A stretch of DNA of 64,000 bases, taken from assembly GCF_000499845.2 (NCBI RefSeq), contig NC_023754.2:10210584-10274583 (forward strand), in the 5' to 3' direction. This document shows, piece after piece, positions 1 to 10,327 of the stretch. Both the position numbers and the translations under genes were made by a program. The notes beneath the pieces are model-generated. The model did no database searches. It saw only the letters and a list, made by a program, of their open reading frames with translations, and was not told the DNA's origin. Source of the stretch: Phaseolus vulgaris. Taxonomy: Eukaryota > Streptophyta > Magnoliopsida > Fabales > Fabaceae. How positions within the stretch are numbered: position 1 is the first letter of the stretch; every line of letters starts with the position of its first letter.

Positions 1-224
1 GATGTCTGAAAAACATTGTCATAAAAGTTATTATAAAAGTAAATTAGCGATGAATATTTTATGCCATTAGTTAGTTACTTATGCTTGTGTTATAAAAGTT
101 TTAACCAAATGTATTAAGGAAAATCAATGACAACCTTTAATATCACCAATAATGAGCATAACAACAAAAAAATCCAAAAAGATGTTGCTTAAATATAATG
201 TTTCAATCGATATAAAAGGTAGTG
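1..224. repeat. Distal flank of an nsLTP-like gene module (copy D, left part)
   Basis: This stretch is closely similar to 42590-42800 and 58595-58812, which lie 5' of the two minus-strand nsLTP-like copies. Shared landmarks are the ttataaaagtaaattag, gccattagttagttac and aaaagatgttgcttaaata stretches. The similarity stops at 224, where a Copia LTR begins, and resumes at about 5409. It is the outer end of a module whose gene would lie left of the window. Seen directly by comparing the three copies. Confidence 0.8.
220..224. repeat. 5-bp target-site duplication (tagtg), left copy
   Basis: tagtg precedes the 5' LTR and recurs at 5404-5408 directly after the 3' LTR. The uninterrupted homologue at 58800 reads through this point, confirming the insertion site. 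Confidence 0.8.
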
Positions 225-441
225 TATTAAAGGATATGATACCAGAGTTATAAAAAATCCTAATATTAATCGTGTATTTTCTAATTATTAGTTGTTTTTC
301 TTTATAGAGGTAAATAACTTTTATTTTGTTTTGTCAGTTATGATTTGTTTTGATCTCAATATAATAATATTAAAGATATTTATTCTCAAATCATTTGTCT
401 TTCTTTTACTCTTTTGTTCATCTCTGATCTATTTTATATTA
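225..441 (+). repeat. Copia 5' LTR (internally deleted)
   Basis: It starts tattaaaggata and ends ttttatatta, immediately before the primer-binding site. It matches the 3' LTR at 5109-5403 but lacks the segment between the tcagttatgatt stretch and gttttgatctc, so it is 217 bp against 295 bp. Confidence 0.85.
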
Positions 442-454
442 TGGTATCAGAGCC
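442..454 (+). promoter_or_regulatory. Primer-binding site (initiator tRNA-Met type)
   Basis: tggtatcagagcc follows the LTR end directly. This is the usual plant Copia primer-binding site complementary to the initiator methionine tRNA. Confidence 0.85.
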
Positions 455-712
455 ATTTAAAGTTTATCCTAGCGAGTGTTTGTTGGGCCTATGGTGTCAC
501 CCGCTATCAAGCCGTTATCGGACCACCCAGAATATGTTATCCCATGCATGAGTTGTCACTCTCGGTGTGAGGGGTGTGTGTTGGAGATCCCACGTCGACT
601 AGAGATGAGGTTAGTTCATTGTATATAAGTGAGTGAAAACCTCACCCTATGAGCCGGTTTTATGGGGTTGAGTTAGACTTAAAGTTCACTTTGTAATATT
701 GTATCATAGCTC
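455..712 (+). mobile_element. TRIM-like internal domain and LTR embedded in the Copia leader
   Basis: Between the PBS and gag lies a short non-coding segment, a purine-rich gtgtgaggggtgtg (about 566-578), and a sequence starting tgttggagatcccac at 579. That is the typical start of short plant TRIM LTRs. It runs to about 699 and is followed by a second, degenerate PBS-like tgtatcatagctc (700-712). A PBS, short internal region, polypurine tract, LTR and PBS order inside another element's leader suggests a chimera. The TRIM family is named from memory of consensus features. Confidence 0.55.
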
Positions 713-742
713 TGATTAGAGCTCTGGTTGCTACATTTATCC

Positions 743-1630
743 ATGGGTGAAGTTGTTGATCCCTCACAAGATCTTTCTTCACCTTACCATGTTAGTTCAT
801 CAGATAATCCTTCCTTTCTCATTGTCCTTGTTATTCTTGAGGGACCAAATTATCATCATTGGTCTCGTTCATTTAAAATGAGCCTAATTTCAAAGAACAA
901 AATAGGTTTCGTTGATGGAACTATAGAAGCTCCCAATCCTACCAAATCATTGTTTCCAGCATGGCAGAGAGCCAATATGCTAGTTGTTTCCTGGATTCTC
1001 AAGGCGGTTTCTCAATCCATCGCATAGAGCATCATCTGTATGGACAATGCCTTTGACATATGGAATGATTTAAAGGAAAGGTTCTCACAAGGAGACATGA
1101 TTCGTATTTCTGATATTCAGGACATGATTTTCTCTTTTAAACAAGGTGAGTTGACTGTTACAAACTATTTCACTGAGCTAAAAATTCTTTGCGATGAACT
1201 TGATCTTTTTCACTCGCTACCTATTTGTTCATGTGCCTCTAAATGCACTTGTGGTGCTCTTATGGATGTTTCTAAATATAAAGCACAAGACCAGATTATT
1301 AAATTTCTTAGGGGGCTAAATGATAATTATTTGATTGTGAAAACTCAAATTCTTTTGATGGATCCTCTGTCATCCTTGAATAGTGTTTCTTCTCTTGTTA
1401 CACAACAAGAGAGGCAAATTTTTGGTGACCAATCCAAGGAAATGATTGCTACTAGCAAAGGTGGTTATAAAAACAATACTACAACCTATGGCAGAGGTGC
1501 ATACAGAAGAGGAAGCTATGGAAGAGATTATACTCCCAAAATTTGCAGTCATTGTGGAAAGACAGGGCATACCATTGATACATGCTATAAAAAGCATGGT
1601 TTTCCACCTCATTTCAAGTTTAAAAATTAG
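743..1630 (+). pseudogene. Copia gag (broken)
   Basis: Capsid-type protein of the Copia element. I place the start at the ATG at 743 (MGEVVD), because the longer open frame upstream has no ATG. An in-frame TAG at 1025-1027 interrupts it; the frame then continues through a gag domain to a single CCHC zinc knuckle CSHCGKTGHTIDTC (about 1549-1590), which binds RNA in such proteins. A TAG at 1628-1630 separates it from the protease region, which is in the same frame. Originally this was probably one gag-pol polyprotein. Confidence 0.85.
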
Positions 1631-1714
1631 AACCATGATCATAGTCATACTAATGCAGTTTTTCAGAATACAAATCTTAATAATGAGCAAAATCATGAAG
1701 GTTCAGAGTCAGAA

Positions 1715-2455
1715 GTGGAGTCTCAACAAATTGGTTTTACTCTTGAGCATTATCAAACATTGTTAGCTCTTTTGCAACAGATCAAATCCAATGACAATGT
1801 TTCTAATCAAGTCTCTATCATTCCTTCCAACATGTCTACACAAACTGGTAATAATTTTATTTTTTCCTTCCGTTCTTGGATTATTGATAGTGGTGCTACT
1901 GATCACACTTGTTCATCCTTAACTTATTTTACTTCATATCATCAAATTAATCCTATTTATGTCAAAGTACCAAATGGAAATCAAGTCATTGTCAATTATT
2001 CTGGAAGTGTTTTTCTCAATCAAAATCATGTCATAGACAATGTTTTGTATATTCCATGCTTCACTTTTAATCTTCTTTCGGTAGCAAAATTGATTGATAA
2101 ACTATCTTGTGTCCTTACCTTTGACTCTAATGATTGTCACATTCAGGACAAGAATTCATGGGAGATGATTGGCTATGCTAAGATGCAAGATACACTTTAT
2201 ATACTCAGCATCCTATCTTACCAGAAACTTCAAATCAAACCCATCAAATATACACACACCATCAATATTGTTAATGTAAGTGTTAGTGATCTAGAAACCC
2301 TTTGGCATTTTCGATTAGGTCATATTTCAAATAAATGTATTGATGTTATCAAGAATAAATTTTCTTTTGTTAAATATAATAAATCTTTTGTTTGTGATGT
2401 TTGTCATTTTGCAAAGCAAAAAAGACTTTCATTTCATATTAGTACATCTAAATAA
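1715..2455 (+). pseudogene. Copia protease and GAG-pre-integrase region
   Basis: It continues the gag frame after a stop at 1628. The aspartic protease active site is visible as WIIDSGATDHTC (near 1880-1915). The downstream block LWHFRLGHIS and the cysteine pair CDVCHFAKQK form the HHCC zinc-binding region ahead of integrase. A TAA at 2453-2455, followed by an A-run, ends the frame; integrase then continues in another frame. The protease would mature the polyprotein, but the broken frames make the copy inactive. Confidence 0.88.
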
Positions 2456-3234
2456 AAAAAAAATGTTTTGATTTGATTCATGTAAATATTTGGGGACCAT
2501 ACTCAATACCATCAATTCATGGTCATAAATATTTCTTGACCATAGTTGATGACTATTCGAGGTACACATGGATTTTTCCTTTAAAACAAAAATTTGAAGT
2601 TGTTAAGGTTTTGGAAAATTTTGTTGTTTTTGTTCAAACACAATTTGAGACAGCAATAAAAATAATAAGAAGTGATAATGGGATTGAATTTGTCATGACT
2701 AATTTCTTTGTCAATAAAGGAATAGTACATCAAACATCATGTGTCAATACTCCACAACAAAATAGTACAGTTGAAAGAAAACATGGTCATTTATTAAATG
2801 TAGCAAGAGCTCTCATGATACAATCTCATTTACCTAAAATTTATTGGTCATATTCTGTTATACATGTTGCGCATATTATAAACATGTTTCCCACCCTTGT
2901 TTTAAACTATTCTTCTCCTCATGAAATGCTTTACCAAACTGAAGCAGGTTTTAATGGATTAAAGGTGTTTGGTTCTTTATGTTATGCTAGCACTTTGTCA
3001 ACAAATAGAAGAAAATTTGATCCAAGAGCATCAAAATGTGTTTTTATTGGTTTTAAAAGGGGGAGAAAAGGATATATTTTGTTGAATATTCAATCAAGAG
3101 AAATTTTTGTGTCTAGGGATGTCGTCTTTTATGAACATGTTTTTCCTATCGAAGGGTTCAAGATACTAGCAATAAAACTGACAGTCCTAACATTTATGAT
3201 CAAATTTAGTTTACTGAAGATCAACCTGTCTTGA
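2456..3234 (+). pseudogene. Copia integrase core
   Basis: Retroviral-type integrase fold in one open frame from about 2473. The first catalytic Asp lies in FLTIVDDYSRYTW, the second in IRSDNGIEF, and the Glu in PQQNSTVERKHG. The usual Copia sequence there is PQQNGVVERKN, so the glycine is replaced but D, D and E all remain. The C-terminal part contains the conserved KCVFIGF block. The frame ends at 3234 and overlaps the next RT frame by four bases, which marks a frameshift in a formerly continuous ORF. Confidence 0.9.
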
Positions 3235-4270
3235 GTCAACCATCACAAACCATTCTTCCACCTTGTGATAATGTTGAAAATAACAGTGACAATAACTGTG
3301 AGTCACACATTGAGGTTTCAGAAGAAGATTGTTTCCATATAGACCAAAACCTCAATGAAGATCATGACATAGAAAAAAATTCTGAATCAGATCAATCTGT
3401 CCGAATGAGTACAAGAATAAAAAAACCACTTGAGTATTTAAAGGATTATCATTGTAATCTTAATGTTTCCAATATATCTTTAAGAGTTAAATATCCTTTG
3501 AATTCTGTTTTGTCTTATAACAATTTGTCACCTTCTTACAAATCTTTTGTTATGTCTCTTTCTTCACATGTTGAGCCAAATACTTATTCTGAAGTTGTGA
3601 AACATGACTGTTGGAGAAAAGCTATGCAATGTGAGATATCTACTTTAGAGTCAAATCAAACTTGGCAGACTGCTCTTCTACCTAAGGAAAAAGCTGCCAT
3701 AGGTTGCAAATGGGTATTCAAAATAAAATATAAGGTCGATGGGACAATTGAAAGGTATAAAGCAAGGTTAGTGGCAAAGAGATACACACAAACAGAAGGC
3801 ATTGACTACCTTGATACTTTCTCTCTAGTAGCGAAGATGACCACCATAAGGTTGCTTCTTTCTCTAGCTTCTATCTATAATTGGGAATTGAAACAATTAG
3901 ACAAAAACAATGCCTTTTTACATGGAGATTTGAAAGAAGATGTATACATGGGTGCTCCTCCTGGATTGACTTCTATTCCACCAGGAAAAGTTTGTAAACT
4001 AAAAAAGGCTTTATATGGCCTTAAGCAAGCCAACAGAGAGTGGTTTGCCAAACTGTCATCATTTTTTCTTTCTATGGGATATACTCAATCTATGAATGAT
4101 CATTCCTAGTTCATTAATTCTTCCAAAGAATCTTAACATTATTGGTGTATGTGGATGATATAAGGCAGGAAATGATAAAGAAGATATTGCTCGAATTAAA
4201 TAAGCCTTGAATCAGACATTCAAGATTAAAGATCTTGGGGATTTATGATATTTTCTTGGTCTAGAAGTAG
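3231..4270 (+). pseudogene. Copia reverse transcriptase (N-terminal and palm)
   Basis: The open frame 3231-4109 carries the Copia RT landmarks: CKWVFKIKYKVDGTIERYKA, RLVAKRYTQTEGID, and a QLDKNNAFLHGDL block where the usual D-V-N-N-A-F-L-H-G becomes D-K-N-N. The catalytic palm motif YVDD is readable in another frame at about 4147-4158, after a stop at 4109. At least two frame changes separate the palm from the C-terminal part, so no active enzyme can be made. Confidence 0.87.
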
Positions 4271-4290
4271 CAAGAAGTAAGAAAGGAATA

Positions 4291-5107
4291 ATGGTGAATC
4301 AAAGGAAATATGCATTGGAACTGTTAACAGATGCAAGTCTTTTAGCCTGTAGACCTGCATCCACTCCTATTGATAATCATGAAAAATTTTCGTCTATTGG
4401 AAGTGTTCCTTTCACAAATATTCAAGCCTACAGAAGATTGATTGGAAGGCTTTTGTATCTCACTAATACCCGACCTGACATAACATTTTCTGTGCAACAA
4501 CTTTCTCAGTTTCTTGCTAAGCCTACAAATGCTCACTATACTGCAACGATTAAAATTCTCAGATATATTAAAGGAGCTCCAAGTCTTGGTTTATTTTTCT
4601 CTTCCAACACTTCTGCTCATCTCAAAGCCTTTTGTGATAGTGATTGGGGGCACCTGCAATGATTCAAGACAATCAGTGACTGGTTTTAGTGTGTATCTTG
4701 GGAATTCTCTCATATCCTAGAAATCAAAGAAGCAAGGAACAATATCAAAGAGTTCTTGTGAAGCTGAATACAGGGCAATGGCCACGATTACATGTGAAAT
4801 TCAATGGTTAACTTATCTTCTTCAAGATTTCAAAGTTCCTTTTAAGCAACCATCTCTTTTATATTGTGACAATGACTCGACAAGATACATTGCAGCAAAT
4901 CCAGTGTTTCACGAGCATACAAAACATATAGAAATATACTGTCACGTTGTTAGAGAAAAATTAAAGAAGGGTCTCGTCCATTTGCTTCCCATTTCCACCA
5001 CAGAACAACTGGCTGACATTTATACCAAAGCTTTAAGTCCCCAATCTTTTAAGAGTATTTGTTCCAAGCTGGGTCTCATCAATATTTTCTCCCCAGCTTG
5101 TGGGGGG
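4291..5107 (+). pseudogene. Copia RT C-terminus and RNase H
   Basis: RT thumb/connection motifs RRLIGRLLYLTNTRPDITF are followed by RNase H. A frame change at about 4660 and a stop (ctcatatcctag, about 4720) break it. RNase H acidic residues are visible in FCDSDWG, SCEAEYRAM and LYCDNDS, and the C-terminal LADIYTKAL block is present. A polypurine tract follows directly. RNase H would degrade the RNA strand during reverse transcription; this copy cannot be translated whole. Confidence 0.88.
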
Positions 5108-5108
5108 A
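5098..5108 (+). promoter_or_regulatory. Polypurine tract of the Copia element
   Basis: cttgtggggggat immediately precedes the 3' LTR, in the position where plus-strand DNA synthesis is primed. Confidence 0.8.
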
Positions 5109-5403
5109 TATTAAAGGATACAGATACCAGAGTTATGTTAGGATCCTAATATTAATTGTGTATTTTCTAATTATTAGTTGTTTCTCTTTATAGAGGTGAA
5201 TAACCTTTACTTTGTTTTGTCGGTTATGATTCTAGTATTTATTTGATTGATTATTTCTCTATTTAGTTATACCTAAAATAAGTGTATTGCTTGTATATAT
5301 TCAGACTTGTTTTGATCTCAACAGAATAATATTAAAGATATTCATTCTCATATCATTTGTCTTCCTTTTACTCTTTTGTTCATCTCTATTTTATTTTATA
5401 TTA
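5109..5403 (+). repeat. Copia 3' LTR (complete version, 295 bp)
   Basis: It starts tattaaaggatacag and ends tttatatta, then the target duplication tagtg (5404-5408). It holds the segment missing from the 5' LTR (roughly 5230-5307). Confidence 0.88.
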
Positions 5404-5408
5404 TAGTG

Positions 5409-6651
5409 TCTCCCAATATTTTTGGTACACCACTTAAAGCAAAGTATACAATATTTTAAGCGTCATATACGTCTATTTAAATAAGGTGAAGGACATTTTA
5501 ATTGAGTCTTACAATTTTCAAAGTATTTTGTTCGAAGGTTCATGTATGAAACTTAAAATATGTAAGGTAGTGAACTTCTAGCGATATTTGATAGTCGCTT
5601 ATGTCTAAATTTTTTTAAATGTTTTTAAACTCCAGAAAAAGTCAGTTTTTAACAAAGGTTTCAAACTACCGTTAAATATCATGAGTTTAAGAACTTTCGT
5701 TAAATATTAAGGATCTCAAACCCTTCGTAAAATATCATGGATTTAAGGATTTCCATAAAATATTATGAATTTTAAAACTTTCATAAAATATTATAGGTTT
5801 CAAAACCTGTATAAAAAAAATACAAATTTATATCTTAGAAAATATATTAAATACTTTTTATCAAATAGTTAGTCCTGCCATTATCGTTGCTAAATAAATT
5901 AAAATCTTAAAAAGTGCTCAGTTGATAAATACATAGCGAGGAAGGGTGATTTGTTTACACTCTTTTAACTTGTTAAAAAAAATATCTAAATAAAATAAAT
6001 GGTATAGCAAAATAGGAGTATTATTTTAGAGTGAATAAATATATAAAACCATAAATTGCAAGCAAAAATAGTAATAAAGACTACATTAATTTTGGCATTG
6101 GTGACTGCAACACTAAATTTCTTTTTATCCTTTCTTTTTTTCGATATTGCAATGTTGAACTTTTCTTTTCATCTCCTTTTTTTTCTTGGAAATTATGCAA
6201 ATATGAACCTAACCCAAAGGAGTCATTCTTCTGGTTAAGCACCACGAAAATAAAAGAAAATAGATGATTTTTTTTTATCAAACCTTTTGACATTTCTTAA
6301 TGATGGAGGACCATCCACAAAAAGACAACCACCACAAAACAAGGTTCAAAGCAGAGACTCAGACAACAAATATTTAAATCAAAAGCCTTATATAAATAGT
6401 AGATTAGGGATTTTCCTTTGACCTTGTATTTTGGGTCACAAAATAACATAGAATGAAAATCCTAAAACTAGAAATCTAGAGGCACAAGGGATACCCTCTA
6501 GAAACCCTAACTTTCATGACAAGTTAAGGTTTGTAACGGCTTCGACGACAAGGCTCAAACCCTAACCCTAGCTTCCTATACAACTTAGGGTTTAGGTGAC
6601 TTATTGGTGGTAAGGCGAATTTTGGGTACTATTCAAAAACCTTTTGGTGAC
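5409..6651. other. Non-coding interval with nsLTP-module remnant and minisatellite
   Basis: The first ~80 bp continue the nsLTP flank interrupted at 224 (compare ccaatatttttggt at 58816). The rest is AT-rich with no supported gene. It contains the 28-bp minisatellite listed separately and scattered aaaccctaa motifs (6505-6570) too short and mixed to be a telomere tract. Confidence 0.7.
5671..5810. repeat. 28-bp minisatellite, five tandem copies
   Basis: Five consecutive 28-bp units start at 5671, 5699, 5727, 5755 and 5783, each beginning (g/a)t(t/a)aaatat. They share a core of aaatat, a ttta or tttc-type middle and a ctttc-like end, and are diverged by several substitutions each. Confidence 0.8.
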
Positions 6652-8185
6652 ACTCAAAGAGAAAATATTTTTCATACCTGATGTCTTATCAACAACAAGT
6701 TATGTTCCATGATCATATATGGGAGTAGTTGTGCTAATGTGGCAAGTACAAGACTAGTGGAGAAGCTTGGATTACCCATTATCTCTCATACAAAGCCCTA
6801 TAAACTACAATGTCTTAGTGAAGAGGGTGGAATTATGGTTAATAAACAATTCCTCATAATTTTTGCTATAGGAAAGCATAAAGATGAGATTTTATGTGAT
6901 GTTGTGCCAATGGAAGCAACACATTATACTAGGAAGGCCTTAGCAATATGTGTTAAACTTGAAGCTTTGATGTCTCCAAATCCATGAAGATCGCTTGAAG
7001 ACTAGGTTGCTGCTTGTGGGCATGGGTTCTGGGTAGATTATAATTTGTCAATCCACTCTTAGCTTAATCTACAACTGAATCAATCAAGTTCTTTCTAAAG
7101 AAAAGTGTTTTTCAAAGTAAGTGAAAAAAACCTGTTGTTCGTTTCAATCGGTTGTTTTACACTTGGTGGTTTTGGAAAGGATTTGAAAAAGCTGAAATTA
7201 GTTGACCTCACAGTCAAAGCCAATTCAATCGGTTGAATCGTGCTTTCAATCAATTGTTTTTTAAAAATATTAACAAAATTGGTTAAGTCTGTTAAATTTG
7301 TTTTTCCTTAATTCAAATTTGTTTTGGCCCCTGATTGTAAGTTTAAAACAACTATTTTTTAGGCTATATAACTGGTTTTTAATCTAAAATGAGAGACAAA
7401 TCAGATTACAAAAACAGATTAAAAGTTTTCCAAGATTGCAAGATTGCTTAAGGCTCTACATTGGTTAAGAGTGGAATAAGATTTGTTGTATTCATTTTGT
7501 ATTAGGTGTGATCCTTCCTGTTCTTACTTGTGTTTCAATTCATATTTGTAAAAATGTAAGATACTGGTGTCTACAGTCAGAGGGTGTTCTGACTTGTAGT
7601 GTTTGTGTTTCAAAGAGGGTGAGTGTTCTTGAAGGGTTCAAGATCACCTTTTTGGTGTTTGTGTTGTGTAATCTGTGGTTCATTACTTAGTGAAATACCC
7701 AGGGGTTTCTGGGGACCGGATGTAGCTCAGGTTAAGAGTGAACCAATATAAACTCTGTGTGTTGAATCTCTCTATCCGTCACTACTGTTAAAACTGTTTG
7801 ATCTGTGTTTTTGCAAAGTGCTGATAAAAACAATCGGTTGATTCGCATAAACAACCGATTGATTTTTTATAGTCAATTTAAAACAGTTTTGTTTTTTGGC
7901 TGATCTGATTGCTTCTTCTATGATTCTGCATTAATCTTCATTCTTGTCGAGAATTTTCGAAAATCTTTAATTCTAAGAATATGATGGGAAAAGTTTACAT
8001 GATGGCCATACCAATAAGATTTCTTTCAACTTCAAACGGCATAATATTATATTAAAACCCCTAGCTCCCAAAGAAGTTAATGAGGACCAAGTCAAAATGA
8101 AAACCAAAAGAGAATTTATCAACACAAATGCCGATAGTATTTTAATGGATTTTCAATGTTTGAAAGTGAATTTAGACATGCCTTG
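6652..8185 (+). mobile_element. Ty3/Gypsy protease-region remnant, split by a solo LTR
   Basis: Translation of 6652-6950 gives QRENIFHTRC, then CANVASTRLVEKLGL and DVVPMEATH. These are hallmarks of the retropepsin-like domain between gag and RT in plant Gypsy elements. The continuation LGRPWQYDGK is formed only if 6950 is joined to 7984, and KPLAPKEVNEDQVKM follows at about 8055-8100, the usual linker before RT. One frame change lies near 6700. No RT or LTR of this element is seen. The exact reading-frame continuity across the insertion supports both calls. Confidence 0.82.
6951..7978 (+). repeat. Sirevirus-type solo LTR with target duplication atatg
   Basis: It starts tgttaaacttgaagctttg and ends ttctaaga, flanked by atatg at 6946-6950 and 7979-7983. 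It is the same LTR family as 20956-22032 in the opposite orientation. A short deletion near its 3' end removes the stretch present in the other copy. No internal region is present, so it is a product of LTR-LTR recombination. It carries three of the paired 10-bp palindromes described in the findings. Confidence 0.9.
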
Positions 8186-9438
8186 TCAATAAATTGTCAC
8201 TTTTATTTACCATCTAACACACATAAGATTCCTAGCATGTATTACAACTTCAGTCTCACAATCAGTTCATGTATCATGGGAATGACACTGGCAGTCGTGC
8301 ACTGTAACAGCGGTTCCAATCATCCTTCCATTACCAATAAAATCCTTCAATTTTCCTTTATGCTTTAGTTTCCCCCAGCCAGTGATGAATTCTCAGTATA
8401 GAGCCACAAAGCCCCCAAACAAGCCATAAGCAACAAGCCCTTCCCAACCCAATATGAATGTACATAAAAAACTGATAAACATACATTTCTTTATGAGAAG
8501 GAAAAATTGATAGTATATTAAAAATAGGTTGACCCCTATCACCCACAAGCCTGTACATGAAAAAATTGTCACAATGGAATTAAAGAACCATTATCTGCAA
8601 TTGAAAGAAAACCCAAAGTGGAGAACCCAGATAGACTCTCCATTTTTTTAAATAACAAGCATTATACAATAGAACATATGCCAGAAATTCCAATTCCATC
8701 ATCATCATCAATTACAAAAACTATCATTCCATTGAAATAATTCAAGTTTCAAACAATTCAACTCTTGTTCATAGCAAGGTCTTCAATCATAATCACCAAT
8801 AATCAGAGAAATATTATTCTATTAATTCACTAATATAAAAAAGAAGAAGAAAGCAATTGAAAGAAGAAACTATGAAAACAAAGAGATGGTACCATCATCA
8901 GCTATAATGAAATATATAAAAATAATCTGGTTACCTAATCATAAACCAAAATTCATCCCATCAAAATGATTTTTTGGTTTACGTTCCCTTTTTTCCAATT
9001 TGTTTCCCTTGAACATCACTGATTTCATTACTCGTGTTAGATGGAGTTTATTAAAAAAGAATAATAAAACAAAATAAACATATAAAACTATCATCTTATA
9101 ATAAATTACACTAATAACATTTCTTTACTTACTGAACTGTAGTTTTCCTATTTTATAATCAAGTAAGAGCATGTGTTCTTATTCTAATACACATTTATGT
9201 AGTTTTCCTATTTTATAATCAAGTAAGAGCATGTGTTCTTATTCTAATACACATTTAGAGCCTATGATGTTGTTGATAAACACAATTTCAATATCTCCGT
9301 GCTTCTCTTTTCTCCCCCCAAATTGGTCTTAGAGTAATGCCTAGAATTAACATATGCATGGATCAAAAACTACTAACCTGGTGAGTTTTTTCAATTTGAA
9401 ATTCAAGATCAAGGAAAGATTAGTTAGAATTTATCTTA

Positions 9439-9473
<35 letters not shown>

Positions 9474-9955
9474 GATTAATAGGACTCTTAACCTCAATTG
9501 TTCTACCATCTTTTGACTTTCTTCTTTATTAACTTATAGTAACTTATACAATACATAGAATATTCACTTTAGAATTAAATTAAGCACGTGAACAAAGAGT
9601 AACATTACTATGCCACTAACTCTCATGTAATACCTAATCAGTGATGATTAACTGTAATCTAAATAATGATGCCTAATAACTAATATTGCACATGTTATAA
9701 ATAGTTCTTTGCATGAATTGATTGGAGACACAATTTTACCTCAAACCTTCTTATTCTACCCAGTATGCAGTGTTGTCTAAATGTCATAAATTGGTCATTG
9801 TGATAACTGTTCAGAATACAAGATCCAAAATCTCTTTGATATCTTAAAAATACTTTTTAATTTATCTCTCTTACTTAGTTGATGATTGAGAGCATAAAAC
9901 AACCTTTTTATACTCCAACCAAATGGTCGAAGCATTTAATTCAAGAACCAAAAGC
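8186..9955. other. Non-coding interval, no supported gene
   Basis: AT-rich sequence with a less AT-rich patch (8360-8640) that could be transcript sequence of an unrecognised gene but shows no convincing ORF. Contains a 60-bp tandem duplication and a (TA)n tract at about 9450-9472. Confidence 0.55.
9137..9256. repeat. 60-bp perfect or near-perfect tandem duplication
   Basis: The segment containing gtagttttcctattttataa through acacattta occurs twice in a row (about 9137-9196 and 9197-9256) with no visible difference, implying a very recent duplication. Confidence 0.9.
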
Positions 9956-10327
9956 TGTTAGGATCATTAAAAATCATTTAAACCAACTTAACAAAATTGT
10001 GTTAAGGTTTTCAGAAGATCAATCGGTTGAATTTTAGAAACAATCGATTGAATTTGTTTGACAACAAAGTCAAGCTTTTCAAATCCTTTTCAAAATCCAT
10101 TAAGTGTAAAACAACCGGTTGAATTGACATTTCAACAGGTTGAATTTTCACACTCTTTAGAAAACACATCTTTTTCAAAAGAATTAAGATTCAATTAACC
10201 TTAGATCATCATAAAGAGTGGATTAACAATTCAAAGACTACTAGACACACATAGAAAATCAACAACAAAGATCTTCAAGTATTCCTTTTGGATTTGGAGA
10301 CATCAAAGCACCTTGTTCGACTGTAAC
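9956..10327 (-). repeat. Truncated Sirevirus-type LTR fragment
   Basis: Read on the minus strand it starts near the gttcgaacaaggtgc-like end at about 10327 and ends with taaca-like sequence at 9956. It contains the landmark tttggagacatcaaagc (plus strand) and two palindrome pairs (10020/10041 and 10112/10133). Most of the 3' half of the LTR is missing. No clear target duplication. Confidence 0.7.

Larger units (their letters stand above)
225..5403 (+). mobile_element. Decayed near-full-length Ty1/Copia retrotransposon, RE1-like
   Basis: The element runs 5' LTR (225-441), PBS, gag with one zinc knuckle, protease, integrase, reverse transcriptase, RNase H, polypurine tract and 3' LTR (5109-5403). 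A 5-bp duplication flanks it. The order protease-integrase-RT-RNase H is diagnostic of Copia. Stops and frame changes break the polyprotein in at least five places, so it is non-functional. The LTRs differ by an internal deletion of roughly 80 bp and several substitutions, indicating an old insertion. It lies inside the flank of an nsLTP-like module. Confidence 0.93.

Noticed and set aside
292..570. A 92-codon open frame at the window start
   Set aside because: It spans the Copia LTR, PBS and TRIM-like leader, which are non-coding.
1370..1766. Frames overlapping Copia gag on both strands
   Set aside because: Shadows of the gag frame, with no motif of their own; the same applies to the antisense frames over N2 gag and LINE L2.
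6500..6575. Interstitial telomere repeat (aaaccctaa)
   Set aside because: Only a few non-contiguous, imperfect units here; the same holds at 59092-59110.
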